A stretch of DNA of 64,000 nucleotides from Cellulomonas fulva. Lineage in GTDB: Bacteria; Actinomycetota; Actinomycetes; Actinomycetales; Cellulomonadaceae. Every line of letters begins with the position of its first letter. The first letter of the stretch is position 1. Shown piece by piece: positions 26,157-35,216 of the stretch. The translations under genes were made by a program, and so were the position numbers. The notes beneath the pieces were generated by a model. It was given only the letters and a program-made list of their open reading frames with translations, searched no databases and was not told where the DNA came from. The stretch lies in the NCBI RefSeq assembly GCF_018531375.1, contig NZ_JAHBOH010000002.1, forward strand, positions 558,001 to 622,000, in the 5' to 3' direction.

Positions 26157-26348
26157 ATGACGGACGACCAGGACCACACGACCGCCGTGAGCGAGGACCA
26201 GAAGGCCAAGTTCCGCGAGGCGCTCGAGCGCAAGAAGGCCTCGGGCCACAAGGTCGCGGACGGCTCGACCAACACCGGAGCCGTGCACGGCTCCGAGACG
26301 GCGGGACCGGTCCAGCGGCGCTTCCAGCGCAAGTCCGGCTCGGCCTGA
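26157..26348 (+). CDS. DUF5302 small protein
   Basis: A 63-residue hydrophilic protein matching what I know of the actinobacterial DUF5302 family: an acidic start, then EDQKAKFREALERKKASGHKVADGS and a basic end VQRRFQRKSG. The middle is a likely helix; there is no membrane segment. Shine-Dalgarno gggaggaggg lies eight bases before the ATG. The function is unknown. A strong bidirectional terminator follows. Confidence 0.75.
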   Translation: MTDDQDHTTAVSEDQKAKFREALERKKASGHKVADGSTNTGAVHGSETAGPVQRRFQRKSGSA

Positions 26349-26370
26349 CGCGCGGCAGCACACCGACGAC

Positions 26371-26404
26371 GAGGCCCGCCACCGCAGCAGCGGTGGCGGG
26401 CCTC
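26371..26404. terminator. Bidirectional terminator between DUF5302 and serA
   Basis: A perfect 15-bp stem (26371-26385 with 26390-26404) with the 4-base loop AGCA lies between convergent genes. Confidence 0.8.
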
Positions 26405-26439
26405 GTGCCGTTCTCGGGGTCCGTCAGGTACGACGAACT

Positions 26440-26487
26440 GTCAGGACGGCAGTCGGTCAGGACAGCAGGCGGTCAGGACAGCAGGCG
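26440..26487. repeat. Three 16-bp tandem repeats over the serA stop codon
   Basis: Units at 26440-26455, 26456-26471 and 26472-26487 (last two identical, first with two changes). The third carries the serA stop codon, so the end of the gene has been copied outward twice. Confidence 0.85.
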
Positions 26488-27672
26488 CAGGCGCACGGCC
26501 TCGGGCTGGGCGCGCAGGGCGTCGAGCACGTCGTCGCTCACCGTGGAGCCCGCGTCGGTGACCACGTAGCCGAGCTCGCCGCGCGTCGCGAGGAGCTGGC
26601 CCTCGATGTTCACGCCGTGCTCGGCCAGGGTCGCGTTGACCTTGGCGAGGACGCCGGGGACGTTGCGGTGGAGGTAGGCGAGCCGGTGCACGCCCGGCGG
26701 CTGGTCGAGGGCGACGTTCGGGAGGTTGACCGAGAGGGTCGTCGAGCCGGTCGCCAGGTAGTCGCGCACCTTGTTGGCCACGAACTGCCCGATCGCCTCC
26801 TGGGCCTCCTCGGTCGAGCCGCCGGTGTGCGGGGTGAGGATCACGTTCGGGAGGCCGAGCAGCTCGGACTCGAACGGGTCGCCCTTGCGCTTGGGCTCGA
26901 CCGGGAACACGTCGATCGCGGCGCCCGAGAGCTGCCCGGAGACGATCGCGTCCCGGACGGCGGCGGGGTCGACGACGAACCCGCGGGACAGGTTGAGCAG
27001 GATGGCACCCGGCTTCATCCGGGCGATCTGCGGTGCGCCGAAGAACCCGGCGTTGCCGGGACGGCCGTCCACGTGCAGCGTGACGATGTCGGCCGTGCTC
27101 AGCAGCTCGTCGAGCGAGGCGGCCCGCCGCGCGTTGCCGAGCGCGAGCTTCTCCGCCGCGTCGTAGAAGACGACGGACATGCCGAGGTTCTCGGCGAGCA
27201 CCGACAGCTGGGTGCCGATGTTGCCGTAGCCGATGATGCCGAGCGTGCGACCCCGCACCTCGTGCGCGCCGGTGGCTGACTTGTTCCAGACCCCGGAGTG
27301 CATCTCCTTGTCGAACACGGTCAGCCGGCGCGTGAGCGCGATGATGTCCGCGATCGCGATCTCGACGACCGAGCGCGTGTTGGAGAACGGCGCGTTGAAC
27401 GTGGCGACGCCCAGGTCGGCCGCGGCGCGCAGGTCGATCTGGTTGGTGCCGATGCAGAAGGCGCCGACCGCGACGAGGTCCTTCGCCTGAGCCAGGACGT
27501 CGGCCGTGACCTGGGTCTTCGACCGGATCCCGAGCAGCTGCACACCGTCCAGGGACTCGACGAGCTCGGACTCGTCGAGCGCGCCGGTGCGGGTGGTGAC
27601 ATCGAAGCCCGCGGCCTCGAGGATCGCGCGGGCCTGCGGGTGGAGGTTCTCGAGCAAGAGGGCCTTGGGCAC
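26473..27672 (-). CDS. serA: D-3-phosphoglycerate dehydrogenase SerA
   Basis: SerA makes 3-phosphohydroxypyruvate, the first step of serine synthesis. The protein of about 399 residues has the Rossmann motif GIIGYGNIGTQL, substrate-loop Arg in GIRSKTQV, catalytic Asp/Glu/His region (AAIDVFPVEPKRKGDPFESELL and TPHTGGSTEEAQ) and a C-terminal ACT domain (HRNVPGVLAKVNATLAEHGVNIEGQ) for serine feedback. It is the short E. coli-like type and lacks the extra domain of the mycobacterial form. I take GTG 27672 (PKALLLENLHPQA) as the start; GTG 27678 and GTG 27729 in the same frame are possible and would add 2 or 19 residues. Confidence 0.93.
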   Translation of the reverse strand: MPKALLLENLHPQARAILEAAGFDVTTRTGALDESELVESLDGVQLLGIRSKTQVTADVLAQAKDLVAVGAFCIGTNQIDLRAAADLGVATFNAPFSNTRSVVEIAIADIIALTRRLTVFDKEMHSGVWNKSATGAHEVRGRTLGIIGYGNIGTQLSVLAENLGMSVVFYDAAEKLALGNARRAASLDELLSTADIVTLHVDGRPGNAGFFGAPQIARMKPGAILLNLSRGFVVDPAAVRDAIVSGQLSGAAIDVFPVEPKRKGDPFESELLGLPNVILTPHTGGSTEEAQEAIGQFVANKVRDYLATGSTTLSVNLPNVALDQPPGVHRLAYLHRNVPGVLAKVNATLAEHGVNIEGQLLATRGELGYVVTDAGSTVSDDVLDALRAQPEAVRLRLLS

Positions 27673-27754
27673 GGGCACATGGTGCGCCTGTCCGGGTGCT
27701 GGGCGCGCGGGCGTCCGTCCTGCGGACACCGTCCCGGTGGTCGGTGAGGTGTGC

Positions 27755-29983
27755 TCAGCAGCCGCTCGGGAGCGGTGCCGCGTGCAGCACGTGGAGCGTG
27801 CGCGTGGGGCGGGTCATCGCCACGTACAGGTCGCCGGCCGAGCGGGCCAGGACCTCGGCGGGCTCGACCAGCACGACGACGTCGAACTCCAGGCCCTTGG
27901 CCGCCAGGGGCGTCAGCACGACGACGGGCGCGTCGAGGTCGGGCGCGCCGTCGGGCGCGAGCAGACCCGCGTCCGCCGCGGCCGCGCGGACCGACTCCTG
28001 CCGCTCCGCCACCGCCAGGAGAGCCACGCGGCCGCCACCGGAGGCGTCGCGCACCTCCTCGAGCGCGTCGGCCGCGACGGCCGCCGCGCGCCGCTCGAGC
28101 TCGTCGCCGGGGACCTGCCGCACGACGAGCGCGTCCGGCACCTCACGCGCGGACGTGAGCGGCGACCGAGGCAGGCCCGCCGCATCGGCGACCCGGCCCG
28201 CCACGTCCGCGACCGCGGCGGGCGTGCGGTAGTTCACGGTCAGGTCGGCCTGCCGCCAGGAGCCGCGGAGCACGGGGTCGAGCATCCGCGCCCAGCTGCG
28301 CGCACCGGCGGGGGACGTGGTCTGCGCGACGTCGCCCACGATCGTCAGCGAGCGCGTCGGCACGCGTCGCAGCAGGATGCGCCAGGCCATGGCGGAGAGC
28401 TCCTGCGCCTCGTCGACCACGACGTGCCCGTACGTCCACCGTCGGTCGGCGGCGGCGCGCTCGGCGGTCGTGAGGGCCGGACCGCCGCCGGCGAACCGGT
28501 CGGCGAGCAGCTCCGCGGAGACGAACGCCCCGCCCCCGGTCTGCTCGAGGACCTGCCGCGCGTACGCCACCTCGCGGGCCCGCGCGTCGGCCGCGGCCCG
28601 GGCCTGCGCGCGGTCCGCCTGGTCGTCCTCGCCGAGCAGCTCCGCGGCCTCGTCGAGCAGCGGCACGTCCGCGGGCGTCCACGGCGCGTCGGCGGGCCGC
28701 GCGAGCAGCGCGCGGTCGCGCTCCGACAGCTCGGGCGCCGCCTGGGCCAGGCGCCACGGTCGTGAGTACAGGTCGCCGACGAGCTTCTGCGGGCTCATCG
28801 GCATCCACGCGAGGTTGAGCGCGATGCGCACCTCCCGCGTCGAGCGCAGCTCCTCGACGATCTCGCCGCGCTCGTCGGCCGGCACCTCGAACGCGAGCTG
28901 CGACACGTACTGGTTCGCGAGGCGCGAGAGCATGTCGCGGACGAACGCGACCCGCGCGAGGTTGTGCGGGCGGTGCAGGCGCCGCGCGCGGGCGATCGCC
29001 TGGGCGACGTCGTCGGGCCGGACCACGACCCTGCGGCCGTCGATGCGCACCTCGACCGGCTCGGCGGGCACCCGCTGCCGTGCGCGCACGGCGCGCTCCA
29101 CGACGCGCGCCATGATCGCGCGACCCTTGATCTCGGCGACCTCGTCGGGCTCGGTCCCGTCCGCGACGACGCCCGGGACCAGGTCCGCGACCGTCGTCGT
29201 GACCACGCCGGTCTCGCCGAGGGACGGCAGGACCTGGTCGATGTACCGCAGGAAGGTGCGGGACGGGCCGACGAGCAGCACGCCCGAGCGCTCGAGCAGG
29301 CGGCGGTGCGCGTAGAGCAGGTACGCGGCGCGGTGCAGCGCCACGGCGGTCTTTCCCGTGCCCGGCCCGCCCTGCACGACGAGCGCGCCCCCCAGCTCGG
29401 AGCGGATGATCCGGTCCTGCTCGGCCTGGATGGTCGCGACGATGTCGCCCATCCGGCCGGTCCGGCCGGCGCGCAGGCCGGCGAGCAGCGCGCCCTCGCC
29501 CGAGAGCCCCGACAGCTCGGCGCCGTCGCCGTCGAGGAGCTCGAGGTCGAGCACCTCGTCCTCCACACCGGTCACGGTGCGGCCGCGGGTGACCACGTGC
29601 CGGCGCCGGCGCACGCCGTCCGGGTGCGCGGCCGTCGCCCGGTAGAACGCCTGCGCCGCCGGTGCCCGCCAGTCGGTGAGCAGCGGGGTCTGCTCCGGGT
29701 CGGTCAGACCGATGCGACCGACGTAGCGCCGCGAGTCGTCTTCGAGGTCGAGCCGGCCGAAGACCAGGCGCTCCTCGACGGCCTCGAGCTGTGCGAGGCG
29801 GTCCTCGTAGAGGGTCGCGAACGCGTCGCGCTCGCTGCGGTTCTGGGGCGAGCCGGACGGGCCCTGGCGCCGCACCTCGGCGAGGCGCGCGCGGGTCTGG
29901 CCGCGCAGGTCGTCGAGGCGGCCGTACACGACGTCGACCTGGGCCTGCTCGCGTGCGATCTCGTCGTCCGTGCCGGCCGTCAC
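27755..29983 (-). CDS. helD: HelD/HelR-type RNA polymerase recycling ATPase (UvrD-like)
   Basis: A 742-residue UvrD-like superfamily 1 protein. It opens with an antiparallel coiled-coil region (EIAREQAQVDVVYGRLDDLRGQTRARLAEVR), followed by the family signature VGRIGLTD, DWRAPAAQAFYRATAAHP, and then Walker A VVQGGPGTGKTAVALHRAAYLLY. Later motifs include VVVDEAQELSAMAWRILLRR, GDVAQTTSP, and LTPLAAKGLEFDVVVLVEP near the C-terminus. HelD proteins pull stalled RNA polymerase off DNA, and HelR relatives protect against rifamycins. GTG 29983 has the Shine-Dalgarno gaggagg upstream. The longer open frame to 31435 is antisense to the phosphatase gene and not coding. Confidence 0.9.
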   Translation of the reverse strand: MTAGTDDEIAREQAQVDVVYGRLDDLRGQTRARLAEVRRQGPSGSPQNRSERDAFATLYEDRLAQLEAVEERLVFGRLDLEDDSRRYVGRIGLTDPEQTPLLTDWRAPAAQAFYRATAAHPDGVRRRRHVVTRGRTVTGVEDEVLDLELLDGDGAELSGLSGEGALLAGLRAGRTGRMGDIVATIQAEQDRIIRSELGGALVVQGGPGTGKTAVALHRAAYLLYAHRRLLERSGVLLVGPSRTFLRYIDQVLPSLGETGVVTTTVADLVPGVVADGTEPDEVAEIKGRAIMARVVERAVRARQRVPAEPVEVRIDGRRVVVRPDDVAQAIARARRLHRPHNLARVAFVRDMLSRLANQYVSQLAFEVPADERGEIVEELRSTREVRIALNLAWMPMSPQKLVGDLYSRPWRLAQAAPELSERDRALLARPADAPWTPADVPLLDEAAELLGEDDQADRAQARAAADARAREVAYARQVLEQTGGGAFVSAELLADRFAGGGPALTTAERAAADRRWTYGHVVVDEAQELSAMAWRILLRRVPTRSLTIVGDVAQTTSPAGARSWARMLDPVLRGSWRQADLTVNYRTPAAVADVAGRVADAAGLPRSPLTSAREVPDALVVRQVPGDELERRAAAVAADALEEVRDASGGGRVALLAVAERQESVRAAAADAGLLAPDGAPDLDAPVVVLTPLAAKGLEFDVVVLVEPAEVLARSAGDLYVAMTRPTRTLHVLHAAPLPSGC

Positions 29984-30012
29984 GTCGCGCGTCCTCCTCG
30001 GTCGTGGGGCAA

Positions 30013-30068
30013 TCGTCGGGCTGGTCGTCGGGCTGGTCGTCGGTCTGGTCGTCGGGCTGGTCGTCGGG
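30013..30068. repeat. 12-bp tandem repeat between helD and the phosphatase operon
   Basis: CTGGTCGTCGGG units at 30021, 30033 (one change), 30045 and 30057, with a partial copy at 30013. They fall within 30-85 bases upstream of the helD start, in the divergent intergenic stretch 29984-30277. The rest of that stretch shows only the phosphatase -10 box TACGCT (30247-30252). Confidence 0.9.
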
Positions 30069-30246
30069 CCAGGTCGGTCGGACCAGGTCGTCGGCTCACG
30101 CCAGGTCGGGTACGACGAGCGCGAGCGGCCGTCCATTCTTCCACCTGCACGACGAGCCGACGCACGCGGCGTGTCGCGGCGCGCCGGTGCGACCCCGTCG
30201 TGCCGGGCGACGGGGCGTCTGCCTGCGGGAGGGCCGCGCGGGGCCG

Positions 30247-30252
30247 TACGCT
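30247..30252 (+). promoter_or_regulatory. -10 box TACGCT of the phosphatase-kinase-regulator operon
   Basis: TACGCT lies 25 bases before the chosen GTG at 30278, so transcription would begin near 30259 and include the Shine-Dalgarno gaggagagg. GTG 30257 is only four bases from the box and less likely. Confidence 0.45.
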
Positions 30253-30277
30253 TCGGGTGCCCGAGGAGAGGATCGCC

Positions 30278-31489
30278 GTGATCGAGGTCGACCCCAGGCG
30301 CCCCGCGGGCTACCCCGCCGCGACCGGGGCGCTGCGCCTGCTCGTCGTCGAGGACGACGAGGGTGACTGGCTGCTCGTGTCCGAGCACCTGGCCGACGCC
30401 GGGCTGGACGCCGACCTGGTCCGCGCCCGCACGCTCGACGAGGCCGTCGGCCTGCTCGACGTGGACTGCGTCCTGCTGGACCTCGGCCTGCCGGACGCCG
30501 TCGGGCTCCCGGCGCTCGACCGGCTGCTGGCCGCGGGCGCACCCGCCGTCGTCGTGCTCACCGGCATGTCCGAGGCCGACGCCGGGCTCGCCGCGGTCGC
30601 GGCGGGCGCCCAGGACTACCTGCTCAAGGTCGACGTGGACGGCGAGCGGCTGGCGCGGTCCGTGCGCTACGCGATCCAGCGCAAGCGCCTCGAGGAGACC
30701 GACCGCCAGCTGTACCGCAGCAACGTCCGCGAGCAGGAGACCACGCGGCTCGAGCAGGCGCTCCTGCCGCGCCCCGCGGTCGCGGACCGCTCGCTCGAGC
30801 TCATGGTCGGCTACCGCGCGGGCCGTGACGGCGTGCTCGGTGGCGACTTCTACGACGCGGTGCAGCGTCCCGACGGCAGCGTCCTGGTGCTGGTCGGTGA
30901 CGTGTGCGGGCACGGGCCCGACGAGGCCGCGCTCGGCGCGACGCTGCGCACGGCCTGGCGCACGCTCGTGCTGGCCGGCATCCCGACCGACCAGATCCTC
31001 GGGCTCGTCGAGCGCGTGCTCGAGGCCGAGCGGGCCCGTCCGGAGGTCTTCACGACCGCCGCGATGCTCGCCGTCGCGCCGGACCGGCGGCACGCCGACC
31101 TCTACCTGGCGGGTCACCCCGTGCCGTTCCTGCTCGGGCCGCCGACCACGCTCGTCTCCTCCGCCGCCCGCGGCCGCGCGCTCGGCATCCCGGTGGACGG
31201 CGGCTGGCGGCCGCTGCACCTGGAGCTCGACGCGCCCTGGCGGCTGCTGCTGCACACCGACGGACTGATGGAGGCGACCATCGCCGGGAGCACCGAGCGG
31301 CTGGGCAAGCCCGGCCTGGTCGCGGTCGTCGACGAGGCGCTGACCGCCGAGGGCTCGAGCCCGACGGGCCACGACGGGTCGGCGCAGGCGCCCGACCTCG
31401 TCGGACGCGTGATCGACCGGGTGCGCGCGCTGCACGGCGGCGACCTGGTCGACGACGCGGCGGTCGTCGTCGTCGGGTGGCGCGGGTGA
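30278..31489 (+). CDS. Receiver-PP2C (RsbU/SpoIIE-type) phosphatase
   Basis: A 403-residue fusion of a response-regulator receiver and a PPM/SpoIIE phosphatase. The receiver has acidic Asp26/Asp27 (LVVEDDEG), the phospho-acceptor Asp68 in VLLDLGLPD, the switch Thr in VVLTGMSE and Lys in YLLKVD. A coiled linker (residues 125-160) leads to the phosphatase with LGGDFYDAV, LVGDVCGHGPDEAAL and HTDGLMEATI as metal-binding blocks. Such proteins free anti-sigma antagonists or other Ser/Thr-phosphoproteins. The next gene, a histidine kinase, overlaps its stop (GTGA). Start GTG 30278 has a Shine-Dalgarno about nine bases upstream. Confidence 0.88.
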   Translation: MIEVDPRRPAGYPAATGALRLLVVEDDEGDWLLVSEHLADAGLDADLVRARTLDEAVGLLDVDCVLLDLGLPDAVGLPALDRLLAAGAPAVVVLTGMSEADAGLAAVAAGAQDYLLKVDVDGERLARSVRYAIQRKRLEETDRQLYRSNVREQETTRLEQALLPRPAVADRSLELMVGYRAGRDGVLGGDFYDAVQRPDGSVLVLVGDVCGHGPDEAALGATLRTAWRTLVLAGIPTDQILGLVERVLEAERARPEVFTTAAMLAVAPDRRHADLYLAGHPVPFLLGPPTTLVSSAARGRALGIPVDGGWRPLHLELDAPWRLLLHTDGLMEATIAGSTERLGKPGLVAVVDEALTAEGSSPTGHDGSAQAPDLVGRVIDRVRALHGGDLVDDAAVVVVGWRG

Positions 31490-33183
31490 GCGCGGCGGCA
31501 GCCAGCCGCGAGGGCGGACGTCCGCGGGCGGGCTCGAGGACGTCGCTGCGCCACCGGCTGCGCCAGCTCCTCGTGGGCGCCGGGGCGTTCCTCGTCGTGC
31601 TCGTCGCGCTCGCGGGCGTCGCCTACGCGCAGCAGGTGCAGCGCCAGGACATCGTCACGCAGGACCTGTTCGAGGCCATCACCCGGGCCGACGCCGGCTA
31701 CGTCACGCTGGTCGACGCCGAGACGAGCCTGCGCGGGTACGCGCTGACCGGGGACCCCGCCGCGCTCGAGCCGTACGAGCGGGCCGTGGCGCAGGGACCG
31801 GAGTTCGAAGACATCGCGCAGGACGTCGCGCAGGTGCGTCAGGACCCGACGGTGGACGCGACGGCGGAGCGCGCCGACGCTCTCGCGCGCGAGTGGTACG
31901 AGGAGTACGCCGCGCCCCTGGTCGCCCAGATCGAGGCGGACGGCATCGACTCGGTCGACCCGGCGCAGATCGAGGAGGGCAAGCAGCGGTTCGACGAGCT
32001 GCGCGCGGCGGTCACGGAGTTCGTCGACGCGTTGCGCGTCCTGCGTGACGACGTGGCGCACGAGCTCACCCGGTGGACGCGCGCCGCCTCGACCGTCGTC
32101 GGCGTCCTGGCGGTCGTCATGGTCACGGTCGGCGTGCTGGTGTGGGTCGCGCTGCGTCGTTGGGTCGTCGAGCCGCTCGAGCAGGTCGGCGCGGACGTCC
32201 GCGGCGTCGCGTCGGGCGACCTCGCGCACCCGGTCCTCGCGCAGGGACCCGACGAGGTGCGCTCGCTCGCCCACGACGTCGAGCGGATGCGCACGACGCT
32301 CGTCGAGCAGGTGCACGCGGTGGAGGCGGCCCGTCGCGAGGTCGAGGACGCGCACGCGCGACTCGGCGAGCAGGCCGAGGAGCTGCGCCGGTCCAACCGC
32401 GACCTCGAGCAGTTCGCCTACGTCGCGTCGCACGACCTGCAGGAGCCGCTGCGCAAGGTCGCGAGCTTCACGCAGCTCCTGCAGAAGCGGTACGGCGGCC
32501 AGCTCGACGAGCGCGCGGACCAGTACATCGCGTTCGCCGTGGACGGCGCGAAGCGGATGCAGCGGCTGATCCAGGACCTGCTCGGGTTCTCCCGCGTGGG
32601 CCGGGTCGGCCGCGAGCTCACCGACGTCGACCTCGGCGCCGCGCTCGACGTCGCCACGTCGCAGCTCGAGGAGGCGATCGCGGACGCGGGCGCCACGGTC
32701 ACGCACGGCGAGCTGCCCACGGTCGTCGGCGAGGAGCCCCTGCTCGTCCAGCTGTTCCAGAACCTCGTCGGGAACGCCGTGAAGTTCCGCGACCCGGAGC
32801 GTCCCGCGCGCGTCCACCTCTCGGCGCGCCGCGTGCCCGGGGCGTGGGAGCTGGCCTGCGAGGACGACGGGATCGGCATCGACGAGCAGTACGCCGAGCG
32901 CGTGTTCGTGATCTTCCAGCGGCTGCACGCCAAGGACCTCTACGAGGGCACGGGCATCGGCCTGGCGCTGTGCAAGAAGATCGTCGAGTTCCACCGCGGC
33001 CGGATCTGGATCGAGCAGCCGACCGACGGCGTGGGGACCCGGATCTGCTGGACGCTGCCCGACCCCGTCGAGGACGCGGCTGCGGCTACGCTCACCGACG
33101 GCACCACCAGCACGACCATCGAGCCCGCCGCCTCCGGCGGGCCCACGAGCGCCGCGGGCGCGAGGGACGGAGCACACGCATGA
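31486..33183 (+). CDS. CHASE3-HAMP sensor histidine kinase
   Basis: A 565-residue membrane kinase. Two membrane helices (around residues 29-49 and 205-225) flank an external CHASE3 domain ([22 protein letters not shown] is its signature). HAMP and a coiled-coil ([22 protein letters not shown]) follow. The HisKA box is [16 protein letters not shown] with His316, of the phytochrome/cyanobacterial type, and the ATPase has [19 protein letters not shown] and [14 protein letters not shown]. The tail is Thr/Ser/Ala-rich. It overlaps both neighbours by four bases, so phosphatase, kinase and regulator are made from one message. Confidence 0.92.
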   Translation: MSAAAASREGGRPRAGSRTSLRHRLRQLLVGAGAFLVVLVALAGVAYAQQVQRQDIVTQDLFEAITRADAGYVTLVDAETSLRGYALTGDPAALEPYERAVAQGPEFEDIAQDVAQVRQDPTVDATAERADALAREWYEEYAAPLVAQIEADGIDSVDPAQIEEGKQRFDELRAAVTEFVDALRVLRDDVAHELTRWTRAASTVVGVLAVVMVTVGVLVWVALRRWVVEPLEQVGADVRGVASGDLAHPVLAQGPDEVRSLAHDVERMRTTLVEQVHAVEAARREVEDAHARLGEQAEELRRSNRDLEQFAYVASHDLQEPLRKVASFTQLLQKRYGGQLDERADQYIAFAVDGAKRMQRLIQDLLGFSRVGRVGRELTDVDLGAALDVATSQLEEAIADAGATVTHGELPTVVGEEPLLVQLFQNLVGNAVKFRDPERPARVHLSARRVPGAWELACEDDGIGIDEQYAERVFVIFQRLHAKDLYEGTGIGLALCKKIVEFHRGRIWIEQPTDGVGTRICWTLPDPVEDAAAATLTDGTTSTTIEPAASGGPTSAAGARDGAHA

Positions 33184-33620
33184 CGGGTTCGCGCAAGACC
33201 ATCGACGTCCTGCTGGTCGAGGACGACCCGGGCGACGTCCTGATGACGCGCGAGGCGTTCGAGCACAACAAGGTGCGGAACACGCTCACGGTCGTCGCCG
33301 ACGGGGTGAGCGCGCTGCAGTACCTGCGCAAGGAGGGCGAGCACGCGGACGCGAGCACGCCGGACCTGGTCCTGCTCGACCTGAACCTGCCGCGGATGGA
33401 CGGGCGCGAGGTCCTCGAGGCGCTCAAGGCCGACGAGCGGCTGCGGATGATCCCCGTCGTCGTGCTCACGACGTCGGAGGCCGAGGAGGACGTGGTGCGC
33501 AGCTACGCGCTGCACGCCAACGCGTACGTCACCAAGCCGGTCGACTTCGACGCGTTCATCACCGTGGTCCGGCAGATCGACGAGTTCTTCGTCGAGGTCG
33601 TGCGCCTGCCTCAGCGCTGA
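33180..33620 (+). CDS. Rcp-type single-domain response regulator
   Basis: A 146-residue stand-alone receiver of the Rcp1 group, the usual partner of phytochrome-like kinases. Key residues are Glu14-Asp15-Asp16, phospho-acceptor Asp67 ([13 protein letters not shown]), Thr97/Thr98 (VVVLTTSE) and Lys119 (YVTKPVD). There is no output domain, so it must act by binding another protein, perhaps by passing phosphate to the receiver of the upstream phosphatase. ATG 33180 lies in the stop of the kinase gene. Confidence 0.92.
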   Translation: MTGSRKTIDVLLVEDDPGDVLMTREAFEHNKVRNTLTVVADGVSALQYLRKEGEHADASTPDLVLLDLNLPRMDGREVLEALKADERLRMIPVVVLTTSEAEEDVVRSYALHANAYVTKPVDFDAFITVVRQIDEFFVEVVRLPQR

Positions 33621-33716
33621 CCCGGGAATCCGCGGGGGCGTGCGGACGTTCTAGCCGGCAGAGCACCGGGCCTCCCGGTGGGGACGACGACGACGGACGA
33701 GGGAGCACGCGCGAGC

Positions 33717-34649
33717 ATGCTGGACCCCAAGGACATCTACGAGCTGGACCCGGTCGTGGCGGCCGAGGTCGACGCGCGCGCCGCGGCGCAGGGATCGGGC
33801 CCCGTGCTCGTGCACGCGGTGCGCGGCTTCGTCGACGCCGGCAGCACCGGCCAGCTCGCGGTGGAGCACCTGGCCGAGGAGCTCACGACCACGCGGCTGG
33901 CGACGTTCGACGCCGACCAGCTGGTCGACTACCGCTCACGGCGCCCGGCGATGACGTTCGAGGCCACCACCTGGACGTCGTACGAGGCGCCCGAGCTGGT
34001 GGTCGACATGGTGCGCGACGCCGACGGCGTGCCGTTCCTGCTGCTGCACGGCAGCGAGCCGGACGTGCAGTGGGAGCGGTACGTGGCGGCGGTGCGGCAG
34101 ATCGTCGAGCGGTTCGACGTGCCGCTGACCGTCGGCCTGCACGGGATCCCGATGGGGCTGCCGCACACCCGCCCCGTCTCGGTGACGGCGCACGCGACGC
34201 GCCCGGAGCTGGTGGCCGAGCACCCCGCCTGGTTCGGCAAGGTCCAGGTCCCGGCGAGCGCGGGCGCCCTGCTCGAGCTGCGGCTGGGGGAGGCGGGGCA
34301 CGACGCGGTCGGCTTCGCGGTGCACGTGCCGCACTACCTCGCGCAGTCCGCGTACCCGCAGGCGACGATCGCCGGCCTGCGCGCCGTCGAGCGCGCCACG
34401 GGCCTCGAGCTGCGCACGGACGGGCTCGAGCAGGCCGCGACCGACGCGACGCTGGAGATCGAGCGGCAGGTCGCGGAGTCCGACGAGGTGCGCACGCTCG
34501 TGCACGCGCTCGAGGAGCAGTACGACGCGTTCAGCCGCAGCATCGGCCGCACGAGCCTCCTGGCCCAGAGCGCCGACCTGCCCACCGCCGACGAGCTGGG
34601 CGCCGAGTTCGAGCGCTTCCTCGCGCAGCAGGGCGACGACGGGGCCTGA
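33717..34649 (+). CDS. PAC2 family protein
   Basis: A 310-residue cytoplasmic protein of the PAC2 family (named after a proteasome assembly chaperone). Family blocks are VLVHAVRGFVDAGSTGQLAVEHL, FLLLHGSEPDVQWERYVAAV, GLHGIPMGLPHTRPVSVTAHA, and FAVHVPHYLAQSAYPQATIAGL. PAC2 relatives in actinobacteria are found near proteasome and Pup genes, but no such genes are seen here and the molecular role is not known. I use ATG 33717 (MLDPKDIYELDP); GTG 33678 would add 13 residues of little character. Confidence 0.85.
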   Translation: MLDPKDIYELDPVVAAEVDARAAAQGSGPVLVHAVRGFVDAGSTGQLAVEHLAEELTTTRLATFDADQLVDYRSRRPAMTFEATTWTSYEAPELVVDMVRDADGVPFLLLHGSEPDVQWERYVAAVRQIVERFDVPLTVGLHGIPMGLPHTRPVSVTAHATRPELVAEHPAWFGKVQVPASAGALLELRLGEAGHDAVGFAVHVPHYLAQSAYPQATIAGLRAVERATGLELRTDGLEQAATDATLEIERQVAESDEVRTLVHALEEQYDAFSRSIGRTSLLAQSADLPTADELGAEFERFLAQQGDDGA

Positions 34650-34940
34650 GCCGTCACCCGACCGGCGGACCCCTGCGGTCGACCTTTACCCAATCGTTGT
34701 CAAAACGCGGCGAACGGGGAGCCCGGAGGCGTGGCGCAGGCCACATCCCTGGTGCAAGGATCGTGCTCGTTGCAGTGGCGTGATCGCTTGACCGGAACCA
34801 CTCCACCACGGCCCCCGGGCTGCGGTGCGAGGTCCCGCCGGCCCCGAGGCCGGTCCACCGGTGCAGGACGTGAGGCATTGCGGCACGGCCGTGGTGAACA
34901 GGTCCGCGGCCGTCACCGGTTGGATGACAGGAAGCAAGTC

Positions 34941-35144
34941 ATGGCACAGGGTGCTGTCAAGTGGTTCAACGCTGAGAAGGGCTACGGGTTCATCGCCCAG
35001 GACGGCGGCGGCGCCGACGTCTTCGTCCACTACTCGGCGATCGACTCGCAGGGCTACCGCTCGCTCGACGAGGGTCAGCGCGTCGAGTTCGAGATCACGC
35101 AGGGCGCGAAGGGTCCGCAGGCCGAGAGCGTCCGCCCGCTCTGA
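34941..35144 (+). CDS. Cold-shock protein (CspA family)
   Basis: A 67-residue single cold-shock domain that binds single-stranded RNA and DNA. Both nucleic-acid motifs are intact: [12 protein letters not shown] (RNP1) and DVFVHYSAI (RNP2). ATG 34941 is preceded by the Shine-Dalgarno aggaag. The 291-base gap upstream (34650-34940) holds an unusually A/T-rich patch at 34683-34715 and no other gene that I can see; a long leader, as in other cold-shock genes, is possible, but I could not place the promoter. A strong hairpin terminates the gene. Confidence 0.95.
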   Translation: MAQGAVKWFNAEKGYGFIAQDGGGADVFVHYSAIDSQGYRSLDEGQRVEFEITQGAKGPQAESVRPL

Positions 35145-35182
35145 TCTCTCCTCGTCCGGGGCGTCGTGCCGCGGACGGTGGT

Positions 35183-35216
35183 CCGAGGGCCGTCCCGGTC
35201 ACGGGGCGGCCCTCGG
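35183..35216. terminator. Bidirectional terminator between csp and the spermidine-synthase-like gene
   Basis: Outer 10-bp stem 35183-35192 with 35207-35216 and inner 4-bp stem around the loop GTCA. It overlaps the last codons of the minus-strand gene. Confidence 0.7.

Noticed and set aside
29970-30281. Plus-strand reading frame with repeated LVVG units
   Set aside because: It lies over the helD start and upstream repeat array, lacks a ribosome-binding site, and its hydrophobic look comes only from translating the 12-bp repeat.
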